Shown piece after piece: positions 1 through 5,331 of a DNA stretch of 5,331 bases. Position 1 is the stretch's first letter. The number at the start of each line of letters is the position of its first letter. The stretch is taken from the NCBI GenBank assembly GCA_030642205.1, contig DAOWOF010000172.1:1-5331 (forward strand), in the 5' to 3' direction. A program made the translations under genes and the position numbers. The notes beneath the pieces were generated by a model. That model saw only the letters and a list, made by a program, of their open reading frames with translations, had not been told where the DNA came from and did no database searches. This stretch comes from Desulfobacteraceae bacterium (GTDB lineage Bacteria > Desulfobacterota > DSM-4660 > Desulfatiglandales > Desulfatiglandaceae).

Positions 1-1
1 A

Positions 2-475
2 GATAATAGATGGTTAATGATGACTCTCAACCCACCCATGAGGCATTGGCCACAACTCTGCAAGGCCATTGAAAAACCTGAGCTGGAAAATGACCCTCGT
101 TTTAATACAGAAAATAAGCTGCATCAAAACACAGAGGGTTTAGTAAAAATCCTGGATGCTGTCTTTATGAACCGTCCTTGTGAAGAATGGATCAACATTT
201 TTCGTGATCACGATCTTTTCTGCTGTGGAATAAACAAGTTGGAGGATTTAGCAGATGATCCCCAAGTGCTTGCAAATAACTATTTGGTGGATTTTGATCA
301 TCCTTCCCTTGGCAAGATAAAGATACCAGGATACTTTGGCCATTTTAGTGAATGTACGGCAGGGACAGTGAAAGCGGCGCCGGATCTGGGAGAAGATACT
401 CAAGAGATTTTAGAAACAATTGGCGGTTATAGTAAAGATGAAATACACCACTTTGAGAAGGAAGGGATCATTTAG
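2..475 (+). CDS. CaiB/BaiF family (class III) CoA-transferase, C-terminal part, truncated by window edge
   Basis: This is the C-terminal 157 residues of a class III (formyl-CoA transferase/carnitine CoA-transferase type) enzyme, which moves CoA between carboxylic acids in the cytoplasm. The frame is open to the left edge (D-N-R-W-L before the first ATG at 17), so that ATG is internal and not the start. Family hallmarks seen are the W-x-x-L-C-x-A-I-x-x-P-E-L-x-x-D-P-R-F segment near the beginning, the H-P-x-x-G-x-I-x-x-P-G segment in the middle, and the terminal A-P-x-L-G-E-D-T-x-E-I-L...Y-S-K-D-E-I...G-I-I tail that ends most members. The catalytic aspartate lies upstream, outside the window, so neither activity nor substrate can be judged. 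The gene converges on the uracil-DNA glycosylase gene with 43 bp between the stops and is not part of the minus-strand block. Family assignment is firm; the specific acyl substrate is unknown. Confidence 0.9.
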   Translation, partial: DNRWLMMTLNPPMRHWPQLCKAIEKPELENDPRFNTENKLHQNTEGLVKILDAVFMNRPCEEWINIFRDHDLFCCGINKLEDLADDPQVLANNYLVDFDHPSLGKIKIPGYFGHFSECTAGTVKAAPDLGEDTQEILETIGGYSKDEIHHFEKEGII

Positions 476-518
476 TAAAGATTGAGGGAATCCCGGCTTA
501 AGGCTCAGGTTTGTGGTT

Positions 519-1232
519 TTATTTTTGTTTAATTCCAAGGCGAGACATGACTTTTTGGATATCTTGCCAGACCTGGCCCTTTAATTGTCGTTCGCGTGAT
601 GGATTCCTGAGAATAAATGCAGGGTGATAGGTGGGCATTAGAGGAATACCCATATATTTATACCAGTTCCCCCTGGCCGCGGTAATTTTAAAGTCCTTTC
701 CAAAAAGGGTCTTCCCGGCAATACTGCCTAAAAGACAAATGACATCCGGTTTGATTATTTTTAGCTGCTCCTGCAAAAAAGGGAGGCAGGAATCGATTTC
801 ATTTTTCACAGGATTTCTGTTTTTGGGCGGTCGACATTTTACAATATTACAGATATAGATCTCTTCTCGCCCTAATCCTATTCCATTTTCTATTATTCTG
901 GTTAAGAGTTTCCCTGATTCTCCTACGAAGGGCCTTCCTGTCAGATCTTCATCCTGTCCAGGTCCTTCACCTATAAAAACTAATTTCGCGTCGGGATTTC
1001 CTTCACCAAAAACCAGATTGGTTCTCGTTTTGGAAAGCCCGCATCTTTGACAATTTGTTAGATGTTTTTGCAGGGACTTGAGGGAATTAGCGTTTGTTGG
1101 GGCAGGCGTAAGCTTTGGAGAATTAGAGGCCTTTTTAAAAATGGGTGGGGGGTCAAAACCTAGCTCCTGGTGGGAAGTAATAATGATTCTGATCTGCTCA
1201 AAAATATCTTTTATTTCGTTTTCAACCTGCAT
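519..1232 (-). CDS. udg: Family-4 (Fe-S) uracil-DNA glycosylase
   Basis: This 237-residue protein excises uracil from DNA as the first step of base-excision repair. The four cysteines that hold the [4Fe-4S] cluster in family 4 are present: C61-x2-C64 in L-T-N-C-Q-R-C-G-L, and C133-x15-C149. Motif 1 is G88-E-G-P-G-Q-D-E-D and motif 2 is Y-H203-P-A-F-I-L-R, both diagnostic of the family. Residues 1-50 form a variable, Pro/Ser/Asn-rich N-terminal extension of the kind seen in many bacterial members and in the phage SPO1 polymerase-related group. The ATG at 1232-1230 overlaps the end of coaBC by 11 nt. No strong Shine-Dalgarno precedes it, so translation probably depends on ribosomes finishing coaBC. 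It is the last gene of the minus-strand block. The length suits the family once the extension is allowed for. The family is near certain; activity on other lesions such as hypoxanthine cannot be judged. Confidence 0.95.
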   Translation of the reverse strand: MQVENEIKDIFEQIRIIITSHQELGFDPPPIFKKASNSPKLTPAPTNANSLKSLQKHLTNCQRCGLSKTRTNLVFGEGNPDAKLVFIGEGPGQDEDLTGRPFVGESGKLLTRIIENGIGLGREEIYICNIVKCRPPKNRNPVKNEIDSCLPFLQEQLKIIKPDVICLLGSIAGKTLFGKDFKITAARGNWYKYMGIPLMPTYHPAFILRNPSRERQLKGQVWQDIQKVMSRLGIKQK

Positions 1233-2427
1233 TCCGTTTGTCCAGAAGGCCCTTTATCCGGTCAAGGATAAGATTGGCTACTTGATCTTTAGGTATTAAC
1301 GGGGAGTCTTCCTCTCTGCCGTCTTTAAAAATCATTTTTATTTTATTATTGTCAGTGTCAAAGCCGGCATCATCTCGACTTACATCATTTGCGACAATAA
1401 TGTCCAGGTTTTTATCGATTAATTTATTTTGGGCATTTTGAAGCAAATTTTGCGTTTCGGCAGCAAATCCTACAAGAATATATTTGTATTTTTTCTTTTC
1501 TGCCCCCAGTTGTGCGAGAATATCGGGATTCTTTATAAGTTTGAGGGTGAGATCGTTCCCGGCTTTTTTTATTTTTTCCCGGGCTATTTGATCTACTTTA
1601 TAATCAGCTACGGCGGCGGCTTTAATAATGATATCGCAGGCGTGATGATATTTCATTATAGCCTGACGCATTTCTTCGGCTGTTTTTACACTGTTAAAGG
1701 ATACACCTGTGGGCGGACGTAAATTGGTGGGACCGCTTATAAGTGTGACTGTAGCACCTCTTTGCCTGGCTGCCCTGGCTAAGGCATAACCCATTTTGCC
1801 TGATGATCGGTTTGTAATGTACCTGACAGGATCAATAGGTTCTATTGTCGGGCCGGCGCTTATCATGACTTGAAGACCTGCCAGATCCTGTTTTGAGATC
1901 AAGGCAGATGCCAGTTCAAAAATATCCTCCGGATCTGGCAAGCGACCGGGGCCTTCTGTTTTGCAGGCAAGTACACCCTGGGTTGGATCCATAACCGTGA
2001 TTCCCCTTTGGCTAAGGAGACGCAGATTATTTTGGACTGCCGGATTGAGATACATCTGGCTGTTCATAGCCGGACAAACCAATATCCTGGCTGTAGCAGC
2101 AAAGAGGAGGGTAGAAAGAAAATCATCTCCGATACCATGGGCGATTTTGGCAATAATATTTGCTGTGGCTGGTGCAATGATAATTAAATCAGATCCCTGT
2201 GCCCAGGTTATATGCTCCAGATCAGGCCCTTCATGTTGGAACATATCTGAAATAACCTTGTTCCCTGAAAGAGCCTCAAAAGTAGTAGCGGTCACAAAGC
2301 GAGTGGCATTTTGTGTCATGGCCACCTCTATATCCGCCCCTGCCTTAATAAAAAGACGAACCAGTTCCGCTGCTTTGTAGGCGGCAATGCCTCCAGAGAT
2401 ACCGACTATTATTTTTTTATTATTCAA
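1222..2427 (-). CDS. coaBC: Bifunctional phosphopantothenoylcysteine decarboxylase / phosphopantothenate-cysteine ligase
   Basis: This 401-residue fusion (E. coli CoaBC is 406) catalyses two consecutive steps of coenzyme A synthesis: CTP-dependent ligation of cysteine to 4'-phosphopantothenate (CoaB), then FMN-dependent decarboxylation to 4'-phosphopantetheine (CoaC). The N-terminal CoaC flavoprotein domain (about 1-180) has G-I-S-G-G-I-A-A-Y-K, the catalytic His72 in E-H-I-T-W-A, A-P-A-T-A-N, the P-A-M-N122-S-Q-M substrate clamp, and Cys155 in L-A-C-K-T-E-G-P-G-R. The CoaB domain (about 184-392) has A-G-P-T-x-E-P-I-D-P-V-R-Y-I-T-N-R-S-S-G-K-M-G (191-213), K-A-A-A-V-A-D-Y (269-276), E-K-I-K-K (284-288), V-G-F-A-A-E-T and A-N-D-V. 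All key residues are intact. Translation starts at TTG (2427-2425), with AGGAG five bases upstream and Asn-Asn-Lys-Lys following. The gene lies 8 nt after the lipoprotein gene and overlaps udg by 11 nt. Confidence 0.97.
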   Translation of the reverse strand: MNNKKIIVGISGGIAAYKAAELVRLFIKAGADIEVAMTQNATRFVTATTFEALSGNKVISDMFQHEGPDLEHITWAQGSDLIIIAPATANIIAKIAHGIGDDFLSTLLFAATARILVCPAMNSQMYLNPAVQNNLRLLSQRGITVMDPTQGVLACKTEGPGRLPDPEDIFELASALISKQDLAGLQVMISAGPTIEPIDPVRYITNRSSGKMGYALARAARQRGATVTLISGPTNLRPPTGVSFNSVKTAEEMRQAIMKYHHACDIIIKAAAVADYKVDQIAREKIKKAGNDLTLKLIKNPDILAQLGAEKKKYKYILVGFAAETQNLLQNAQNKLIDKNLDIIVANDVSRDDAGFDTDNNKIKMIFKDGREEDSPLIPKDQVANLILDRIKGLLDKRNAG

Positions 2428-2432
2428 TTTAG

Positions 2433-2437
2433 CTCCT
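2433..2437 (-). promoter_or_regulatory. Ribosome-binding site of coaBC, overlapping the preceding stop codon
   Basis: On the minus strand the sequence reads AGGAG, then five bases (CTAAA), then TTG. This site fixes the TTG at 2427 as the coaBC start, since no ATG or GTG lies at a suitable distance. The AGGAG overlaps the TAG stop (2438-2436) of the lipoprotein gene by two bases, so a ribosome terminating there covers the coaBC initiation site. That arrangement is typical of translational coupling (inference). Confidence 0.8.
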
Positions 2438-3245
2438 AGTAACCTGCAAACTGTTCTCTTTCACTTTCAGTTACCGCACTAACCCAGATATTGTTATTAT
2501 TAGTAATCCGGCTGATTTTTTCAATTTCCAGATCTGCATGTTCACGATCACGGAAAAACCCGACCCGAAGCCGGAACCATTTTTTCCCGGAGACCATAAT
2601 ATTGGTGATATAAACAAGATAGCCGTTATCCATAAGCCTTATTGCCTCAGGGATTATCTTTTTATCAGTTTTAGCTGATAATACATTTATTGCCTGGAGA
2701 CGATCGTTTAAATTTCTCAAATTTTCGGCAGCTTTTTCCGGGGTGATAAAATTCAGACTAAGTCCTGGAGGTAATTTTAACAAGGGCAGATTATTGTGAT
2801 TATCCAAGCTTGTTAATTTGTGCTTATTTAATCGATAAAGGCTCGGCCATTTAATATAATTACCATATATTTCATTTTTGCCTGCAATAGTAAACAGAGT
2901 ATCTCCTGCGATAGTTTGGTAAATGCCGGTTTTTGCATGATTTGATTGAGGGGGAGCAATAGGTCCCTCATTTATCTCCGGAATCATAATTTGTTGAACA
3001 GGGGCAGGATGCAATTCATGTTTTTCCTGGACAAAGGGCTTTTTACCATTTGTTTCTTTGGGTGTATCAGCTGTCTGCATCCGGCTTTTTATAGGCATAA
3101 TGATTTTAGGCCTTTTACATTCAGCTTGTTCTTTTGCAGGCTTGGAACAAGCTGGAAATAGAAATAAGGTGACGATAAGTATGACTGATAGCATTAAGAA
3201 ATATAACCATGGAAGGTTAAAACAGTTCCTGTTATTGCGATACAT
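2436..3245 (-). CDS. Predicted lipoprotein with LysM-like and SPOR-like domains
   Basis: This 269-residue envelope protein is probably peptidoglycan-associated. The N-terminus has a basic/polar n-region (M-Y-R-N-N-R-N), a hydrophobic stretch at about 11-31, and a lipobox-like F-P-A-C33-S. Phe at -3 is not the commonest choice, so lipidation is likely but not certain; Ser at +2 would favour the outer membrane. Residues 34-105 are a Lys/Pro/Gln-rich linker. Residues 109-168 match the LysM pattern (Y-Q-T-I-A-G-D-T-L-F-T-I-A, then I-Y-G-N-Y-x-K-W-P-S-L-Y-R-L-N and a P-P-G-L-S-L end), a fold that binds glycan chains. Residues 207-262 match SPOR (G-Y-L-V-Y-I...G-K-K-W-F-R-L-R-V-G-F-F), which binds denuded glycan at division sites. 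The start has a good RBS (AAGGAG, 5-nt spacer). The gene is directly followed by coaBC. The domain calls are from pattern memory; the exact role is unknown. Confidence 0.85.
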   Translation of the reverse strand: MYRNNRNCFNLPWLYFLMLSVILIVTLFLFPACSKPAKEQAECKRPKIIMPIKSRMQTADTPKETNGKKPFVQEKHELHPAPVQQIMIPEINEGPIAPPQSNHAKTGIYQTIAGDTLFTIAGKNEIYGNYIKWPSLYRLNKHKLTSLDNHNNLPLLKLPPGLSLNFITPEKAAENLRNLNDRLQAINVLSAKTDKKIIPEAIRLMDNGYLVYITNIMVSGKKWFRLRVGFFRDREHADLEIEKISRITNNNNIWVSAVTESEREQFAGY

Positions 3246-3250
3246 GTCCT

Positions 3251-3256
3251 CTCCTT
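3251..3256 (-). promoter_or_regulatory. Ribosome-binding site of the LysM/SPOR lipoprotein gene
   Basis: The minus strand reads AAGGAG, five bases (AGGAC), then ATG at 3245. This strong Shine-Dalgarno at ideal spacing supports the chosen start, and the resulting N-terminus is a well-formed signal sequence. Confidence 0.8.
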
Positions 3257-3267
3257 ATGGAAAGATT

Positions 3268-3275
3268 ATTTTATA
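3268..3275 (-). promoter_or_regulatory. Possible -10 element upstream of the lipoprotein-coaBC-udg group
   Basis: The minus strand reads TATAAAAT about 22 bases before the lipoprotein ATG, inside the 111-nt gap that follows the DUF1285-like gene. No good TTGACA-like -35 lies 16-18 bases upstream (TATTAG is the nearest hexamer), and the gap is AT-rich, so a chance match is quite possible. If real, it would give the three-gene group its own promoter within a larger transcript. Confidence 0.25.
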
Positions 3276-3356
3276 CCTCTCGATGTATAGGCCTAATAAA
3301 AAATTGGCTCTGTATGTAAAAAAAGGCTTGTGGTTTAAGAGACATGGATGGATACT

Positions 3357-3812
3357 CTAACAAATCAGATGCTTTTTACCATTAATCGGCAAATAATATT
3401 GATCATCTTCCTCCAGTATATTTTCTGCCAGTTGATAATACGCGGCGCGATCAAAGCGGGCAGGAAAAGTCCCCTCTTTGACCTTGCAGTAAAGAACATT
3501 TTTATCTCCCATAAATATTGTTTCCGGTTGTAAATCCTCATTGCTGTCATCACTCAAAAACAATTCAAATCTGGAAGATGTCTTGACTTGGCGAAAGATA
3601 ACTTTACGAACGACAAATGCGGTATCCTCCACCTCCACGTAGCATTTCTGATTATTCCAGGCTATAATATATTGCCCATCAGGTTTCAGTGTCATATTAT
3701 GATAAAATAAATGAATAAAATCCCTGTGGATCATTTCCACTCCTTTATGAAACCAACGAGCTTCTTTATCAATATATATCAGGCAGGGAGAATATTCTTC
3801 ATTACTTGACAT
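3357..3812 (-). CDS. DUF1285-like conserved protein of unknown function
   Basis: This 151-residue protein is soluble, with no signal peptide or membrane segment. Three segments resemble Pfam DUF1285 as I remember it: an N-terminal I-Y-I-D-K-E-A-R-W20-F-H-K-G module followed by I-H-R-x-x-F-I-H-L-F-Y; C57-Y-V-E-V-E-D-T-A-F-V-V; and a C-terminal L107-Y-C-K-V-K-E-G-T-F-P-A-R-F-D-R-A-A-Y-Y-Q-L-A. Structures of the family show a fold with repeated beta motifs and have prompted suggestions of a ligand-binding or signalling role, but no function is established. It appears somewhat shorter than typical members (about 170-190 residues). The start ATG is preceded by AAGGAA. It lies 163 nt after prfB and 111 nt before the lipoprotein gene, on the same strand. 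Co-transcription is possible but the gaps leave room for separate signals. It is a real gene beyond reasonable doubt; the family call is fairly confident. Confidence 0.8.
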   Translation of the reverse strand: MSSNEEYSPCLIYIDKEARWFHKGVEMIHRDFIHLFYHNMTLKPDGQYIIAWNNQKCYVEVEDTAFVVRKVIFRQVKTSSRFELFLSDDSNEDLQPETIFMGDKNVLYCKVKEGTFPARFDRAAYYQLAENILEEDDQYYLPINGKKHLIC

Positions 3813-3821
3813 GCCAAACTG

Positions 3822-3827
3822 TTCCTT
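3822..3827 (-). promoter_or_regulatory. Ribosome-binding site of the DUF1285-like gene
   Basis: The minus strand reads AAGGAA after a run of A's, about nine bases before the ATG at 3812. The spacing is slightly long but workable. An upstream ATG at 3840 is followed by GAA-TAA and cannot be the start. Confidence 0.55.
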
Positions 3828-3883
3828 TTTTTTATTCCATCAGGTAATTTCAAAATATTTGATTTTGCCTAATGGAGTACGAG

Positions 3884-3936
3884 CCTGAATGACGCACATG
3901 ATGTTCAGGGCCATTGAAAAACCGCGATTTGTGGCC
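3884..3936 (-). repeat. Two adjacent imperfect inverted repeats in the prfB-DUF1285 gap
   Basis: In minus-strand order, GGCCA (3936-3932) pairs with TGGCC (3913-3909) across an 18-nt loop. Immediately after it, CCTGAA (3909-3904) pairs with TTCAGG (3889-3884) across a 14-nt loop. The two share base 3909, so they would be alternative or stacked structures. Neither is followed by a T-run, so they do not look like intrinsic terminators. The stems are short (5-6 bp) and could be chance; no RNA family is recognised. Confidence 0.35.
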
Positions 3937-3975
3937 TTTCTGGGTATAAACAAAATATGGGGTCTTTCACTGTGT

Positions 3976-5080
3976 CTAAAACATAGCTTTTTTCTTTAGG
4001 TAGGCATCTATAAAGGGATTGATATCACCGTCCATAACTTTTTCCACATTAGCTATTTCAAGATTTGTACGGTGATCTTTAACCAATCTATATGGATTAA
4101 AAGTATAAGACCTGATCTGACTCCCCCATGCTATACCTTTTTGTGTATTATGCTTATTTTGCTTGACCTGTTCTTGTTTGTTTATTTCACATTCATATAA
4201 TCTGGATTTTAGTACCTTCAAGGCCATTTCCCTGTTGCGATGCTGTGATTTTTCATTTTGACATTGAACAACTATACCACTGGGGTGGTGAGTTATTCTC
4301 ACGGCCGAATTGGTCTTGTTGACATGCTGGCCTCCCGGACCGCTTGCCCTGTAAGTATCAATACGCAAATCCTTGTCTTCTATATTGATCTCAATATCTG
4401 TGTCTATCTCAGGTAAAACTGAAACAGAGGCAAAAGATGTATGCCTTCTTCCTGTGGCATCAAAGGGAGAAATTCTTACCATTCGATGGATACCATGCTC
4501 CGATTTTAGATATCCATATGCATAGGGTCCTGTTATAGTAAATGTTATATTTTTAATCCCTGCCTCATCCCCCGAAAGAGTGTCAATTACTCTGATTTTC
4601 ATGCCTTTGTCTTCACACCAGCGAAGATACATACGGAAGATCATTTCCACCCAGTCCTGGGCCTCTGTTCCTCCAGCTCCGGCGTTTATTGCCATGATAG
4701 CATTTCGAAAATCATTTTTATCACTCAGAAGCGTTTGAAGTTTAAGCTCTGCGAGCTTCTTTTGTAAATGGACAAATTCTTTGGCTAAATCTTTAAGAGC
4801 GGCTTCGTCCTCCTCTTCAACTGCCATTTCAGCTAAAATTCTGGCATCTTCGGCCTCCTGATAAAAAGAATTATATTGATCAATCTTATCACGAAGTGAT
4901 GATCGTTTCTGAGTTATCAGGATTATTTCTTTCTGATCTTTTTCCCAGAAATTATTGTTTGACATCATATGTTCAAGTTTATCTAGCTCTACTTCCTGCC
5001 TGGTTAAGTCAAAGATGACCTCTGAGTTCGTCAAATTGTGCAATTATCTTGTCAATTTTGTCAAAAAAATTATCAAACAT
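3976..5080 (-). CDS. prfB: Peptide chain release factor 2, with programmed +1 frameshift
   Basis: RF2 recognises UAA and UGA stop codons and triggers peptide release on the ribosome. Translation begins at ATG 5080-5078, reads 23 codons (M-F-D-N-F-F ... L-R-G-H-L) to an in-frame TGA at 5011-5009, shifts +1 at CTT-TGA-C, and continues from GAC (5010-5008) to the TAG at 3978-3976. The product is 367 residues (E. coli 365). In full-length numbering the stop-codon reading motif S-P-F is at 204-206, and the peptidyl-hydrolysis G-G-Q is at 249-251 within R-A-S-G-P-G-G-Q-H-V-N-K. The coiled-coil-rich domain 1 and the C-terminal P-Y-R-L-V-K-D-H-R-T motif are present. SPF rather than PxT separates it from RF1. 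The position four residues before GGQ is Ala, as in most bacteria, not the Thr of E. coli K-12. A conceptual start at 5043 in the shifted frame would give a false N-terminus (M-H-N-L-T-N-S). The gene has a perfect Shine-Dalgarno. Confidence 0.97.
5008..5023 (-). promoter_or_regulatory. RF2 programmed +1 frameshift site
   Basis: The minus strand reads AGA-GGT-CAT-CTT-TGA-C, aligning codon for codon with the E. coli element AGG-GGG-TAT-CTT-TGA-C; the encoded peptides L-R-G-H-L and L-R-G-Y-L match too. GAGGT acts as the internal Shine-Dalgarno at the same distance from the slippery CTT. When RF2 is scarce, the slow UGA lets peptidyl-tRNA-Leu slip from CUU to UUU and decoding resumes at GAC. When RF2 is plentiful, termination yields a 23-residue peptide. 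This is the known RF2 feedback loop; the sequence contains every element of it. Confidence 0.95.
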
Positions 5081-5085
5081 TAGAG

Positions 5086-5094
5086 ACCTCCTTA
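5086..5094 (-). promoter_or_regulatory. Ribosome-binding site of prfB
   Basis: The minus strand reads TAAGGAGGT, a full match to the anti-Shine-Dalgarno, five bases before the ATG at 5080. This decides that the true start is 5080, upstream of the in-frame TGA, rather than any codon in the downstream frame. Confidence 0.9.
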
Positions 5095-5110
5095 AATCTT
5101 AAGGAATAGA

Positions 5111-5139
5111 ATTATAGTAAAGGCATAAGACCCGGAAAA
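5111..5139 (-). promoter_or_regulatory. Probable prfB promoter
   Basis: A perfect TATAAT (-10) lies at 5116-5111 on the minus strand, placing the expected transcription start roughly 20-25 bases before the prfB ATG, just clear of the ribosome-binding site. The -35 hexamer at 17-bp spacing is a poor TTTTCC (5139-5134). The perfect -10 and short leader favour a real promoter, but the -35 is weak. Confidence 0.45.
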
Positions 5140-5331
5140 AACCATTGGTGTATGGGTGCCAAATAATAAGGAACAAACCTAATCTATTTATTTTAAATCC
5201 CATAAAGAAAAAAATCAACCCCAAGGCAGGCAATTCTTAAATAAGTCCTGTATGGAAGTTGAAATCCTGACATAGATTTTAAAAGACTTTTCTAAGATTG
5301 ACAATAGGGAGAATCTCAAGATATTCTTTAA
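5140..5331. other. AT-rich region upstream of prfB without a supported gene
   Basis: On the minus strand one frame is open from the right edge to a TGA at 5217-5215 (38 codons), directly followed by a run of seven T's. Another frame is open for 16 codons to a TAA at 5281-5279. Either could be the tail of a gene lying mostly outside the window, but neither tail is recognisable and neither is long enough to rule out chance. The T-run has only a very weak possible hairpin before it. No plus-strand gene is seen. Confidence 0.4.

Noticed and set aside
476..530. Possible bidirectional terminator between the convergent CoA-transferase and udg genes
   Set aside because: Only very short palindromes (GGGA-A-TCCC, CTTAAG, TGAG/CTCA) are present and no stable stem leads into a clean T-run.
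631..858. Plus-strand open frame opposite udg (also 1078-1299 and 1429-1722)
   Set aside because: Shadows of the glycosylase and coaBC genes: no RBS, no recognisable protein, fully contained in or across confirmed genes.
1961..2380. 139-codon plus-strand open frame opposite coaBC
   Set aside because: It is antisense to fully conserved CoaBC domains, has no family resemblance, and its composition is what the complementary strand of a coding gene produces.
3300..3345. Terminator after the DUF1285-like gene
   Set aside because: T-runs are present on the minus strand (after AGCC and after CCAA), but I could not form a convincing GC-rich hairpin in front of either.
2946..3533. Plus-strand open frames at 2946-3161, 3058-3360 and 3348-3533, and a minus-strand frame at 3365-3553
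   Set aside because: All overlap the lipoprotein or DUF1285-like genes in other frames and have no protein-like conserved features.
3889..4005. Short plus-strand open frame (about 38 codons, M-T-H-M-M-F-R...) running from the gap into the 3' end of prfB
   Set aside because: No RBS, opposite strand to all neighbours, overlaps the prfB end and resembles no known protein.
3976..5043. RF2 gene call starting at 5043 (MHNLTNSEVIF...)
   Set aside because: Its first 11 residues are an out-of-frame reading of the conserved RF2 leader. The RBS, the ATG at 5080 and the CTT-TGA-C element show the real start and frameshift.

Overview
The window looks like part of the chromosome of a low-to-moderate-GC bacterium, most likely a deltaproteobacterium (Desulfobacterota, for example a sulfate reducer of the Desulfobacteraceae type). 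This is inferred from the recognisable set prfB, a DUF1285-like protein, a LysM+SPOR lipoprotein, coaBC and a family-4 uracil-DNA glycosylase, next to a class III CoA-transferase typical of anaerobic acyl-CoA metabolism. No rRNA, phage or IS marker confirms the taxonomy.

Layout. Bases 2-475 (+) hold the 3' part of a CaiB/BaiF-type CoA-transferase cut by the left window edge. It converges on a minus-strand block that fills the rest of the window. Read in transcription order (right to left), the block is prfB (5080-3976, with a programmed +1 frameshift), a 163-nt gap, a DUF1285-like protein (3812-3357), a 111-nt gap, a LysM+SPOR lipoprotein (3245-2436), coaBC (2427-1222, TTG start) and a family-4 uracil-DNA glycosylase (1232-519). 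The last three are tightly packed: the coaBC ribosome-binding site sits on the lipoprotein stop codon, and udg overlaps coaBC by 11 nt. They are probably co-transcribed and translationally coupled.

The genes are housekeeping: translation termination (RF2), cell-envelope maintenance (lipoprotein), coenzyme A synthesis (CoaBC) and removal of uracil from DNA (UDG). The best-supported non-trivial signal is the RF2 autoregulatory frameshift. The full-length protein exists only if the ribosome slips at CTT-TGA-C (5014-5008), and a naive gene call starting at 5043 gives a false N-terminus. I found no mobile element, CRISPR array, tRNA or rRNA, and no evidence of a novel multi-gene system. The least explained stretch is the 3813-3975 gap, which holds two adjacent inverted repeats and a tiny open frame.
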